Shown: positions 1 through 8,634 of the stretch, piece after piece
How the letters are laid out: the number at the start of each line of letters is the position of its first letter
How positions within the stretch are numbered: position 1 is the first letter of the stretch
NCBI GenBank assembly: GCA_963769715.1
Contig: CAVYNE010000030.1
Location: 248,001 to 312,000, forward strand
Source: Palsa-504 sp963769715
GTDB lineage: Bacteria; Actinomycetota; Actinomycetes; Streptosporangiales; Streptosporangiaceae
Reading direction: 5' to 3'
DNA length: 64,000 bases
Notes under the pieces: generated by a model
Databases searched by the model: none
Seen by the model: the letters and a program-made list of their open reading frames with translations, nothing else
What the model was told of the DNA's origin: nothing
Position numbers and translations under genes: made by a program

Positions 1-1125
1 GGACGCGATCTCCCCCGGCCGCAGCGAGCCGATGGCCGCGAAGATGAGGATCGCGCCGAGCGTCGGCATCGCGATCTTCGCGACCAGCCCGGAGAAGATC
101 GCCAGGATCACCAGCATCCACAAGCCGGAGCAGATCGCCGCCCACCGGGTCCGGGCGCCGACGCTCACGTTGAGAGCGGTCTGCCCGACCGAGCCGCCCA
201 CCGCGATGCCGCGGAAGAACCCCGAAGCCAGGTTGCCTATCCCTTGCGCGATGATGTCCTGGTTCGGGTTCGGCCGGGAACCGTCGGTGTTCGGCGCGGC
301 CTCGGCGACCCCGGCGCCCTGGACGAGGATGATGGCTGCGATCGCGAGCGCCCCGGTGACCAGGCTGAACGACAGGAAATGGAAATTCGGCAGTCGCGGG
401 ATCGGGATCCCGCCCGGGATAGCGCCGGCGTCACCCACCCGGGCCACGCTGTCGGCGCCCGCGAGCACGACTACGACGGTGGGGATCAGCAGGGCAATCA
501 GCGTGCTGAACACAGCCACCCGCGTCCGCGTGAGCACGACCAGGATTGCCAGCGCGGCCAGCCCGGTGAGCAGAGACGCCAGGTTGATGCTGCTCGGGTG
601 GGTTATTATGCTGACCGCTTTGGCCAGCGGGAACGAGCCATGTGCGGGGGCGCCGGTCAGGTCCGAGATCTGACCGCACACGATGTTGACCGCGACTCCG
701 GTCAGGAAGCCGATCATCACCGAGTACGAGACGAACCGCGTGTACCGTCCCAGGTGGGCGATGCCGGCGGCGGCCAGCGCGATGCCGACCATGATCACCA
801 GCAGCGGGACCGCCGCAGGCCGGTTATCCGGGGCCACGCCCTGCAACGCCGAGCCGGCCGCCAGCGCGGCGGCGGACGTGGTCGTGATCACCATCAGGCG
901 GGTATTGGAACTCAGGCCGCCGGAGATCGGTCCCGCGAAGCTCGCGTACAGGCCCTGCACCGGGTTGACGCCGGCCAGGACCGCGGCCGCCATTCCGTCG
1001 GGCACGCTGCTGATCGCGCCCGGCAGGCCGGCCACTATCTCCCCGCGCAGGTCCGATCGCTGCGGCCGGACGGCGCGTAGCCATCGGCCGACTGGTGCCA
1101 GGGCTGAGCCAATTCGGTGCGCCAT
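1..1125 (-). CDS. SulP-family anion transporter, 3' end cut by window edge
   Basis: Reading the minus strand from an ATG at 1125 gives 375 open codons running off the left edge. The start follows a GGAGG ribosome site. The protein opens with a cytoplasmic arm and the SulP signature region (GLPGAISSVPDGMAAAVLAGVNPVQGLYASFAG pattern, about residues 35-67), then many hydrophobic helices. It should move sulfate, bicarbonate or another anion across the membrane. The C-terminal STAS domain, if present, is outside the window. It sits 26 bases beyond the 3' end of nothing on its own strand: the next gene upstream on the minus strand is the sulfatase-maturase, so sulfate release and sulfate transport may be linked. 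The substrate is not determinable. A second, complete SulP gene lies at 49257-51032. Confidence 0.88.
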   Translation of the reverse strand, partial: MAHRIGSALAPVGRWLRAVRPQRSDLRGEIVAGLPGAISSVPDGMAAAVLAGVNPVQGLYASFAGPISGGLSSNTRLMVITTTSAAALAAGSALQGVAPDNRPAAVPLLVIMVGIALAAAGIAHLGRYTRFVSYSVMIGFLTGVAVNIVCGQISDLTGAPAHGSFPLAKAVSIITHPSSINLASLLTGLAALAILVVLTRTRVAVFSTLIALLIPTVVVVLAGADSVARVGDAGAIPGGIPIPRLPNFHFLSFSLVTGALAIAAIILVQGAGVAEAAPNTDGSRPNPNQDIIAQGIGNLASGFFRGIAVGGSVGQTALNVSVGARTRWAAICSGLWMLVILAIFSGLVAKIAMPTLGAILIFAAIGSLRPGEIAS

Positions 1126-1151
1126 TTGCCGCCCTCCGGTCGAGCCGTGCC

Positions 1152-2519
1152 TCAGCCGTCCAGCGGGGCGCCGTGGCAGCGTTTCCATTTGCGGCCGCCG
1201 CCGCAGGGGCAGGGTGCGTTGCGGCCGCGTCGCGCGTCTTGGGTCGCGTAGGACCGCATGAGCTCCGCGGGGGCCCGGTTCGCCCGCAAGAATCCGGCCA
1301 TGGTGGCCATCGGCGCCTCGACGTGATGGAAGAACTCCTTGTAGCTCGGGCACAGGTAATGCTGACCCGGTTCGCCGTATCCAGAGACGGCGAACCGGTC
1401 CTTGGGACAGCCTCCGTTGCAGGCAAAGCGCACATCGCAGTCCAGGCAGAACCGGGTCAGCGTGTCGAACTTGTCCTGCCCGAACTTGCGCTGCTGCGGG
1501 GAGGCCACCAGCTCCAGCATGTGCCGGTCGCCGATGTTGCCGAGCAGGTAACCCGGCTCCACGTAGTGGTCGCAGGAATACAGGTCGCCGTTGTGCTCGA
1601 TGGCGAGCTGTTGCCCGCACGTCTTGGCGTGCACGCACATCCCGCCGGGCTCACCGTAGAAGTTCGCCAGCGCGGTGTCGAACATCTGCACGTAGACGGT
1701 GCCGATGTCGCGGCGGACCCAATCCTCGAACACATCGATCAAGAAACGCCCATACTGCACCGGGCCGACCGAGCGATGGGTGACCAGGTTCCCCTCCTGG
1801 ATGTAGAGCGGGCGGCCTTTGACCCCGCCGCCCCAGCCGGAGTCGGCGATCGGCAAACTCTGCTCGGTCGCGCGTTCGATGATGGGAATGAACTGGATGA
1901 ACGTCGCGCCCAGCTCATGGCGCAAGAACGCGTACACCTGGCGGCCGTGGTCGCCGTTGACCGCGTGGACGGTGGTCAGCACGTTCCAGTCGACCTCGTG
2001 CCGCCGCAGCACATCCAGGCCCCGCATCACCCGGTCGAACGTGGGCTTGCCGCCCTTGTCCACCCGGTAGGCGTCGTGCATCTCCCGTGGCCCGTCGACC
2101 GAGATGCCGACCAGGAAGTCGTTCTCCTTCAGGAACCCGCCCCACTCGTCGTCGAGCAGGGTGCCGTTCGTCTGGATCGTGTTGAGGATCCGCTGGCCCG
2201 GCGCCGCGTACTTGCGTTCCAGCTCGATAGAGCGCCGGAAGAAGTCCAGGCCCATCAGGGTGGGCTCGCCGCCCTGCCAGGCGACCACCACCTCCGGCGC
2301 CCGCGCGTGCCCCTCGAGCAGCTGACGGATATACGTCTCCTGCAGGTCCTCGGCCATCCGGAACCGGCTGCCCGGGTACAGCATCTCCTTGGACAAGAAG
2401 AAGCAGTACTCGCAGTCCAGGTTGCAGACCGCGCCCGTGGGCTTGGCCATCACGTGGAAGGCCAGCGGAGCCCCCGGCACGGTCAGGACCGGGCCGGGGG
2501 GCTGCGTTTGATCGCTCAT
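1152..2519 (-). CDS. Anaerobic sulfatase-maturating enzyme (radical SAM/SPASM)
   Basis: This 455-residue protein converts the active-site Cys or Ser of a sulfatase to formylglycine using S-adenosylmethionine and [4Fe-4S] clusters. The radical SAM triad CNLDCEYC is at residues 32-39. Cysteine-rich C-terminal segments (CVHAKTCGQQ, CLDCDVRFACNGGCPKD) match the SPASM auxiliary-cluster region. The extreme C-terminus carries a SEC-C-like zinc motif (APCPCGGGRKWKRCHG), an extra not needed for catalysis. It lies 13 bases downstream of an arylsulfatase whose active-site signature begins with Cys, so the pair is almost certainly co-transcribed enzyme and client. Anaerobic-type maturases also occur in aerobes. 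Confidence 0.93.
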   Translation of the reverse strand: MSDQTQPPGPVLTVPGAPLAFHVMAKPTGAVCNLDCEYCFFLSKEMLYPGSRFRMAEDLQETYIRQLLEGHARAPEVVVAWQGGEPTLMGLDFFRRSIELERKYAAPGQRILNTIQTNGTLLDDEWGGFLKENDFLVGISVDGPREMHDAYRVDKGGKPTFDRVMRGLDVLRRHEVDWNVLTTVHAVNGDHGRQVYAFLRHELGATFIQFIPIIERATEQSLPIADSGWGGGVKGRPLYIQEGNLVTHRSVGPVQYGRFLIDVFEDWVRRDIGTVYVQMFDTALANFYGEPGGMCVHAKTCGQQLAIEHNGDLYSCDHYVEPGYLLGNIGDRHMLELVASPQQRKFGQDKFDTLTRFCLDCDVRFACNGGCPKDRFAVSGYGEPGQHYLCPSYKEFFHHVEAPMATMAGFLRANRAPAELMRSYATQDARRGRNAPCPCGGGRKWKRCHGAPLDG

Positions 2520-2532
2520 CGGCGCCGCGCGC

Positions 2533-4902
2533 CTATTCGCGGGCCAGCATGGCCTGGGCCTCGCGTTCTAGATCGACGTAGGGGTCGCCGCTGACGTCGA
2601 CGGCGACCCGCTTGATCGTGCCGCCGGTGAAACGGTGCGGCGATTCGCCGGGGTAGTCGCTGGTGACGGCCTCGCCGCTGTCACGGCCCACGCACAGGCC
2701 CTCGCCCGCGAGGGAGAACAGCCCGGGCTGGGTCCTGATCCGGCCCTCGCCGACCTTCTTGTCCCCGTGGTACAGGGACAAGATTCCGGTCGACACGTGG
2801 GGCGGGTCCTCGCCGTCCTTGTCGAACGAGGCGGACAGGATCAGGTTCTGCCCGGTGGGCACGTCCTGGGTGCTGTCGATCTTCTGCTCCGCCATGCCGA
2901 CGAAGTTGTTGACGTAGTGCAGGCGGTTGTCCTTCACGTACAGGGCATGCCCGCCGAACCGCGACCCGTGGGCGAACAGCACGCCTTGCGCTCCCGGACC
3001 AGGGATGTCCACCAGCGCCCCGATCGAGAAGGACCGGTTACGGACGTTCACCGCCTGCGCCTCCGGTACCTCCGCGGTGTCGGGGAAGTAGGTATACCGT
3101 TCACGCGACGAGGCCAGCTGCGGCCGCGGCGTGATGATGATCTCCAGCGCGGATCGGTCGTCGAGCGGGAAGGCGTCATTCTCGCCGGCCTGAGCGAACC
3201 ACAGGTTGACCAGCTCCCGCACCTTCTCCGGGTGCTCGGCGGCCAGGTCGTGCAGTTCGGCGCGGTCGGTGTCGGTGTGGTACAGCTCCCAGGTGTCGTC
3301 GTTGAAATGGCTCCAGCCGCTGAGCGTCGGGTGGGTGGTGACGGCCTTCCAGCCGTCATGCCAGATCCCGCGCGAGCCGAGCATCGAGTAGAACTGCGTC
3401 CTGCGGGCCGACGGCGCGGACGGGTCGTCGAAGCTGTAGCGCATGCTCACGCCGTCGAACCGGCTCTGCACGTGCCCCTTGATCGTGGCCGGGGCCTCGA
3501 CGCCGAGAACGTCGAGGATGGTCGGCACGATGTCGATCGCGTGGTGATACTGGTGCCGCAGCTCACCCCAGCCCGCCGTGGCCCCGTCCTTGGCCGAGGG
3601 CCAGGAGATGAGGCACGGGTCGGCGGTGCCGCCGTTGAACTCGTACCGCTTCCACATCTTGAACGGCGTGTTGAACGCCATCGCCCAGCCGTTCGGGTAG
3701 TGGTTGTAGGTCTTCGTCCCGCCGAGCTCGTCGATCATCGCCAGGTTCGCCTGGATGTTGTCGGGGATGCCGTTGGCGAACAGCATCTCGTTGACCGACC
3801 CGTCGGGGCCGCCCTCGCCGCTGGCCCCGTTGTCCGACACCACGACGACCAGCGTGTTCTCCCGCTGCCCGGACTCCTCCAGGTAGTCGAGCAGCCGGCC
3901 GATGTGATGGTCGGCGTGGGCCAGGAACCCCGCGTAGACCTCGGCCATGCGCGCGAAGAGCCGCTTCTCCTCGGCCGACAGCGAATCCCACGGCCGGGTG
4001 ACGTCCAACGGCGGGAAGGGCTGGCCGTCAGGCCCCTGGCGGGTCTCGGGCGTGCCGATCGGATTGATCGGGGGCAGCTCGGTGCCGGCCGGGACGATCC
4101 CCAGCTCCTTCTGCCGGGCCAGCGTCTGCTCCCGCATCGCCTCATAGCCCATGTCGAAGCGGCCCTTGAACTTATCGGCCCATTCCTTGGAGACGTGGTG
4201 CGGCGCGTGCGCGGCCCCGGGCGCGTAGTACAGGAAGAACGGCTTGTCCGGCGCGATCACCTTCGCGTCGGTGATGAACTCGATCGCCTTGTCGGTGATG
4301 TCGTCGGTCAGGTGGTAACCCTCCTCCGGAGACTTCGGCTGGTCCACCGGGTGGTTGTCGTAGACCAGGTCCGGGTACCACTGGTTGGTCTCGGCGCCCA
4401 GGAACCCGTACCAGCGCTCGAACCCGCGCCCGGACGGCCAGTTCCGCCGGGTCGAGGCGACGTTCATCTCCACGGTCGGGCACAGATGCCACTTGCCCAC
4501 CATGTAAGTGTTCCAGCCCCGCTCGCCCAGGATCTCGGGCAGCATGCCGTTCTCCGGCGGGATCGTCCCGCTCGCGTTCGGGAACCCGATCGCGGCCTCG
4601 GTGATGCAGGCCATCGAGTTGCGGGTGTGGTTGCGGCCGGTCAGCAGGCACGACCGGGTCGGCGAGCACAGCGCGGTGGTATGCCACTGCGTGTAGCGCA
4701 CGCCCTCGGCCGCGATCCGGTCGATGTTCGGCGTCTCGATCGGCCCCCCGTAGCACGACATCGCCGAGAACCCGACGTCATCCAGCACGATGTAGACCAC
4801 GTTCGGCGCCCCGTCCGGCGCCTTCGGCGGCTCGAACGGCTCCCAGTCGGGGGTCGAATCCCGGATATCAGTGCTGATCGTTCCCTTGAACGGCTTGCTC
4901 AC
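2533..4902 (-). CDS. Arylsulfatase (Cys-type, formylglycine-dependent)
   Basis: Hydrolyses sulfate esters. The N-terminal metal-binding DDVGF is followed by the sulfatase signature CSPTRSCLLTGR; the first Cys (residue 79 from the GTG at 4902) is the residue oxidised to formylglycine. The family core spans about residues 35-560 and is followed by a C-terminal region (about 570-789) with a beta-rich character. I chose GTG 4902 because AAGGAG lies 8 bases upstream; a TTG at 4917 would add five residues. No signal peptide is visible, so a cytoplasmic location is likely. The next gene (13 bases on) is the matching anaerobic maturase. Substrate is unknown. Confidence 0.93.
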   Translation of the reverse strand: MSKPFKGTISTDIRDSTPDWEPFEPPKAPDGAPNVVYIVLDDVGFSAMSCYGGPIETPNIDRIAAEGVRYTQWHTTALCSPTRSCLLTGRNHTRNSMACITEAAIGFPNASGTIPPENGMLPEILGERGWNTYMVGKWHLCPTVEMNVASTRRNWPSGRGFERWYGFLGAETNQWYPDLVYDNHPVDQPKSPEEGYHLTDDITDKAIEFITDAKVIAPDKPFFLYYAPGAAHAPHHVSKEWADKFKGRFDMGYEAMREQTLARQKELGIVPAGTELPPINPIGTPETRQGPDGQPFPPLDVTRPWDSLSAEEKRLFARMAEVYAGFLAHADHHIGRLLDYLEESGQRENTLVVVVSDNGASGEGGPDGSVNEMLFANGIPDNIQANLAMIDELGGTKTYNHYPNGWAMAFNTPFKMWKRYEFNGGTADPCLISWPSAKDGATAGWGELRHQYHHAIDIVPTILDVLGVEAPATIKGHVQSRFDGVSMRYSFDDPSAPSARRTQFYSMLGSRGIWHDGWKAVTTHPTLSGWSHFNDDTWELYHTDTDRAELHDLAAEHPEKVRELVNLWFAQAGENDAFPLDDRSALEIIITPRPQLASSRERYTYFPDTAEVPEAQAVNVRNRSFSIGALVDIPGPGAQGVLFAHGSRFGGHALYVKDNRLHYVNNFVGMAEQKIDSTQDVPTGQNLILSASFDKDGEDPPHVSTGILSLYHGDKKVGEGRIRTQPGLFSLAGEGLCVGRDSGEAVTSDYPGESPHRFTGGTIKRVAVDVSGDPYVDLEREAQAMLARE

Positions 4903-4959
4903 CCTGCGCTCCTTCAATCGACCTTGATACCCGGACCCGCGTTCGCCGGCCGTCGGCGG

Positions 4960-5256
4960 CTAACTGCCGAGCAGCTTGGCCTTGGCGGCGGCGAACTCGT
5001 CGTCGGTCAGCACGCCCTGGGCGTGCAGGGCTCCGAGCTGGCTCAGCTGATCGGTCATCGACGGCGTCGCCCCGGCGGACGCCGCCGGGGCCGGGGCGGC
5101 CGGCGCCTGCTGCTGCTCCAGGTCGTCGATGCGCTGGTTCTGCTCGTCATCCTGCTGGTCCTGCCCCGCGCGCCGCCGCGCCACGCTCTTGCCCGCGACG
5201 TATGCGGTCCCTCCCACCGCGGCTGCGCGCAGCAGCGGACGCCTTCGCCTGAACAT
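4960..5256 (-). CDS. Small SHOCT-domain protein
   Basis: A 98-residue protein starting at ATG 5256 behind a clear AGGAGG site; longer upstream frames lack such a site. It has an Arg-rich N-terminus with a short hydrophobic Ala/Gly stretch, a Gln/Asp-rich middle and an Ala/Pro linker, then a SHOCT domain (about residues 66-98, ending DDEFAAAKAKLLGS). SHOCT domains are short oligomerisation modules common in actinobacteria; the specific role is unknown. A TCACCC-N5-GGGTGG palindrome is 87 bases upstream, one of the recurrent motifs in this window, suggesting shared control with the stress genes at 45-64 kb. Confidence 0.85.
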   Translation of the reverse strand: MFRRRRPLLRAAAVGGTAYVAGKSVARRRAGQDQQDDEQNQRIDDLEQQQAPAAPAPAASAGATPSMTDQLSQLGALHAQGVLTDDEFAAAKAKLLGS

Positions 5257-5342
5257 GACAGCCTCCTGTAGTCGCGGGGGCCGGCGGACTGTTCCGCCTG
5301 AGCCCCCACTCTCAGGGTCGCACGTCGGCGGGACCGGGGGCT

Positions 5343-5359
5343 TCACCCCTCACGGGTGG
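5343..5359. promoter_or_regulatory. TCACCC-N5-GGGTGG palindrome (motif copy 1)
   Basis: One mismatch from the TCACCC-N5/6-GGGTGA motif found 11 times here. It is 87 bases upstream of the SHOCT gene start at 5256 and just downstream of the truncated LAL frame. Candidate operator; the binding protein is unknown. Confidence 0.45.
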
Positions 5360-5365
5360 TGCCGC

Positions 5366-5983
5366 TCAGGTCCACATCGCCGCGTGGCGCACCTCGCCGA
5401 TGAGGCATCTCTCGCGCCCGGACCAGGCTAGATCCGCCGCACCGACGGTCGCGAGTTCGCCCGCGGCTTGTAGCCGCTCCAGCGTTATCCCTGGTGCGTG
5501 CCGCCCGGAAAAAAGCAGGCGCAGCGCGGGCGGAGCGTGGCGGATCAGCACGTCAAGGCCTGCCACCACGGACCGGTCATCGAGGGTGTGCGCGTTGTCG
5601 AGAACGAGAACCACCGGAGCCACCAGTTGCCGCGCCATCTCGACCAGGCGGAACGGGAAGCCGTCGGCGGAGGCTCCGGCCAGGTAGGCCGCGGCTTCTC
5701 GCGGCATCAGGCGCGCCCGCCTCAGCCGCTCGGCCAGGTCGGCCCAGAACCAGGACGGGTCGTCATCCGCGCTCAACGTGAGCCAGACCACCTGCCTGTC
5801 CCCGGAGGGCGCGGCGGCCCATTGCGCACAGGCGACCGTCTTGCCCGCGCCGGCTGGCCCGCACACCAGGGCGACCTTACGCCGGGTCGCCCGGTCGATG
5901 AGTTCGGTCAGTCGTGGCCGGGGCAAGAGCGGGCAGTCGAACAACGGAACCTCCCGTTGTTCTCCCGGAAGACGCTCACTCAC
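5366..5983 (-). pseudogene. Truncated LAL/MalT-type LuxR regulator (ATPase part only)
   Basis: The 205-residue frame starts like a MalT-type regulator (LPRPRLTELIDRA), has Walker A (GPAGAGKT) and a Walker B-like VVLVLDNAH, and continues to the FSGRHAPGITLERL region typical of the family. It then ends after an unrelated-looking tail. Full-length relatives are 750-950 residues, with TPR-like repeats and a C-terminal LuxR helix-turn-helix; all of that is missing. It is probably a remnant, although an ATPase-only decoy protein cannot be excluded. Its neighbour on the opposite strand (6305-8518) is an intact member of the same family. Confidence 0.7.
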
Positions 5984-6101
5984 GCCGTCGATAGGGATTT
6001 CACTGCTCCTATAAGTAGCCAGGGCGGATACTGGCCATGCTGATTACGGGCAGGAACTTACGGGCCGGAACCAGTTCATCAGGCCAGGTCCGGCCGGTGT
6101 C

Positions 6102-6118
6102 TCACCCGCTATGGGTGA
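6102..6118. promoter_or_regulatory. TCACCC-N5-GGGTGA palindrome (motif copy 2)
   Basis: Perfect copy with spacer GCTAT, in the 320-base gap between the truncated LAL frame (minus, start 5983) and the intact LAL gene (plus, start 6305). The gap also holds an AT-rich stretch near 6150-6185 that could be a promoter. No other gene is seen in it. Confidence 0.5.
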
Positions 6119-6304
6119 CCTGACACCACCATGCTGGAGCGGCCTTATTCTCAAAATGTAAGATTGGTGTAATGTATTGGTTAGCTCATATGAGCAGCCT
6201 CGGTACGAGCCGCGGCTCGGTTGCCGTTACGGAGGCAGCTAACTGTTGGTATCGCTGCTCCGGACCCCGGTAGCATGACGACTGGCCCTTGGGAGCTAGC
6301 TGCG

Positions 6305-8518
6305 ATGTGGCCGATGCTGATCGCGACGAAAGTGCGTCCGCCGGCGATACGCGATCCGGTCGTTCCGCGTGAGCGCCTGCTAGAGCGGCTTCGAGCTGGA
6401 TCGGACCTGGCCCTCACCCTGGTCATCTGTCCGGCGGGCTTCGGGAAGACCACGCTGCTGGCCGGGTGGCACCGGGCCGAGACGGCGCGCAAGCCGGTCG
6501 CGTGGCTGACCCTCGACGAGGGCGACAACGACCCGGTGGTGCTCTGGTCGTACGTGATCGAAGCGCTCCGCCAGGTCTGCCCCGCCGTCAGCCTGCCCCC
6601 AGCCCCGCCGGGCCGGGCCGAAGCGGCCGCCGTCACCGACGTGGTGCTGCCGCGGCTGGTGAACGAGCTCCACGATCAGGGCGACGTCGTGCTGATCCTG
6701 GACGACTTCCACCGGCTCTCCGGGGCGGCCCTGGACAGCATGGCCTGGTTCATCGAGCACGCGCCGTCCAGCCTCCAGCTCGTGCTTTCGACCAGGGCCG
6801 AGCCGGTCCTTCCGCTGGCGTCGCTACGCGCTCACGGTGAGCTGATCGAGCTCCGGGTCGGCGATCTGCGGTTCACGCCCGGGGAAACGGATGAGTTCCT
6901 GAACGGGTGCCTCGGCCTCGGGCTCGGGCGCCAGGACGTCGAGGCTCTCCTGCACCGGACCGAGGGTTGGCCGGCCGGGCTGTATCTGGCGGCACTAGCG
7001 CTGCGCCGTGAGCCTGCGGACCGCCATGACTTCGTGACCAGGTTCGGTGCCTCCCTGAGCCGCCACGTGAGCGATTTCCTCGAGGCGGAGGTGCTCGAGG
7101 CTTCCGGCCCGCCGATGCAGGCGCTGATGCTGCGCTCGTCCATCCTCGGCCGGCTGTCCGGCCCGTTGTGCGATGCGGTGCTGGAGCAGCAGCACTCGGC
7201 CTGCATGCTCGACGAGCTTTCGCGCACCAACCTCTTCCTGGTCCCGCTCGGCGGCCAGGGCGGCTGGTACCGCTTTCACCCGCTGTTCGCCCAGCTGCTG
7301 CGGACCGAGCTCGGACGGCGTGAGCCCGGCCTCGTCCCGGCCCTGCACCGTCGCGCGTACCTCTGGCATCGCGATCACGGCACCACCGAAGAGGCGATCC
7401 ATCACGCCATCGAAGCCGGCGAGTACCCCGCGGCCGCCGGGCTGATCGCAGCCACCTGGTTCAAGTACCCGTGCCGCACCGTCCTGGCCTGGCTCGGGCG
7501 ATTCCCTGGCGAAATCCTCGGCGGTGACATCCGGCTGCTAGTGGTGCGGGCGTGGGCCCTGTCCCGGGCCGCCAGGCGCGAGGAAGCGGCGCGGGCCATC
7601 GCGGCGGCTGAACGACTGGGCGAGCGCGGCACGGGCCCGCTGCCTGATGGTTTCAGCTCGGTCGAGGCGAGCCTGAGCACGCTGCGGGCGGCCTTCCCGT
7701 GGGGAGACGTCGGCGCCCAGCTGGAGTACGGCGGCCGCGCGGCTAAGCTCGAGGGGCCAGGATCGCCCTGGCGGCCGCTGGCCTGCTGGGCGGTCGGCAT
7801 GGGTCTGTACCTGAGCGGCGAGTTCGGTGCGGCCGACCGGTGGTTCACCGAATCGCAGATGCTGGCTCCCGCGAGTGAGCGCTGGCTGGCGGCCGGGTCG
7901 TCCCTGGCGTGCCGCTCGCTCATCGCGGGCGAGCAAGGACGTTCGGACTACCAAAGGCTGCTAGCGGAAACGGCCGTTGCACTCATCTCTGAGCACGGCG
8001 TCGAAGAAACGTGCGGCCAGGAGTGGCTGGCCCTCGGGGCGTCACTGGCCGCCCGCGGCCGGGCCGCCGACGCGCTGTCGGCTATCGAGCGGGCCACCGC
8101 GGTCATGCGGTCCGCGGGCCAGCCGACCGGGCTGGCGATGGCGCTGCTGCGGCAGGTGCCGGTGCTTCGGGCCCTCGGCGAGCGGGAGCGTGCGGAGGCC
8201 GTGATCGCCGAAACGAGTTCCGTCATCGCATCCTGTCCGGATCCGGGGATCCTGGGCGGCCAGCTGACCGCGGCCAGGCGGAGCCCGCGGCCAGGCGTCC
8301 GCCCCGGGCAGGAGCTCACCGCGCGGGAGCGCAAGGTGCTCAGGCTGCTGAAAAGCGGTCTCAACGAGCGCGAGATCGGCCTCGAGCTGTACGTGTCGCG
8401 CAACACCGTGCACACCCACATCCAGGCGATCTACCGCAAGCTCGCGGTATCCACGCGGGCTGACGCGCTGGAACGGACCCGCGAACTCGGCCTTCTCGAC
8501 CGAGTCGCCGGAGGTTGA
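6305..8518 (+). CDS. LAL/MalT-type LuxR-family ATP-dependent regulator
   Basis: A roughly 737-residue transcription regulator. The N-terminus LIATKVRPPAIRD is the MalT-family opening, followed by Walker A (CPAGFGKTTLL) and Walker B (VVLILDDFHRL), a winged-helix/TPR-like central region, and a C-terminal LuxR helix-turn-helix (ELTARERKVLRLLKSGLNER through SRNTVHTHIQAIYRKLAV). ATG 6305 is preceded by GGGAG at 9 bases; ATG 6275 and TTG 6221 are in frame but less well placed. A perfect TCACCC-N5-GGGTGA palindrome lies 187 bases upstream. The inducer and targets are unknown. It may be autoregulated or may recognise the window-wide palindrome, which is untested inference. Confidence 0.9.
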   Translation: MWPMLIATKVRPPAIRDPVVPRERLLERLRAGSDLALTLVICPAGFGKTTLLAGWHRAETARKPVAWLTLDEGDNDPVVLWSYVIEALRQVCPAVSLPPAPPGRAEAAAVTDVVLPRLVNELHDQGDVVLILDDFHRLSGAALDSMAWFIEHAPSSLQLVLSTRAEPVLPLASLRAHGELIELRVGDLRFTPGETDEFLNGCLGLGLGRQDVEALLHRTEGWPAGLYLAALALRREPADRHDFVTRFGASLSRHVSDFLEAEVLEASGPPMQALMLRSSILGRLSGPLCDAVLEQQHSACMLDELSRTNLFLVPLGGQGGWYRFHPLFAQLLRTELGRREPGLVPALHRRAYLWHRDHGTTEEAIHHAIEAGEYPAAAGLIAATWFKYPCRTVLAWLGRFPGEILGGDIRLLVVRAWALSRAARREEAARAIAAAERLGERGTGPLPDGFSSVEASLSTLRAAFPWGDVGAQLEYGGRAAKLEGPGSPWRPLACWAVGMGLYLSGEFGAADRWFTESQMLAPASERWLAAGSSLACRSLIAGEQGRSDYQRLLAETAVALISEHGVEETCGQEWLALGASLAARGRAADALSAIERATAVMRSAGQPTGLAMALLRQVPVLRALGERERAEAVIAETSSVIASCPDPGILGGQLTAARRSPRPGVRPGQELTARERKVLRLLKSGLNEREIGLELYVSRNTVHTHIQAIYRKLAVSTRADALERTRELGLLDRVAGG

Positions 8519-8566
8519 CCTACCGCGGACCCGCGGGATCCGGCCGGCCGCCATTACGATGGAGGC

Positions 8567-8620
8567 GCGGTCCGGGATCGCGCGGTCCGGGATCCGGATC
8601 CGGCACCAGGCAGGTGCCCG
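8567..8620 (+). promoter_or_regulatory. Direct repeat plus hairpin in leader of GAF-ANTAR gene
   Basis: GCGGTCCGGGATC occurs twice in tandem (from 8567 and 8582), followed by GGATCCGG and a stem GGCACC-AGGCA-GGTGCC (8602-8618). It lies 15-70 bases upstream of the ATG at 8635. It could be an operator or an RNA leader; ANTAR proteins act on paired stem-loops, but I cannot show that this is one. Confidence 0.35.
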
Positions 8621-8634
8621 GGAGGTGACCTGAG

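Noticed and set aside
2635..5271. 878-codon plus-strand reading frame
   Set aside because: It is the GC-rich antisense shadow of the arylsulfatase and SHOCT genes; composition is Arg/Gly/Val-rich with no domain, and the opposite strand has clear motifs and ribosome sites.
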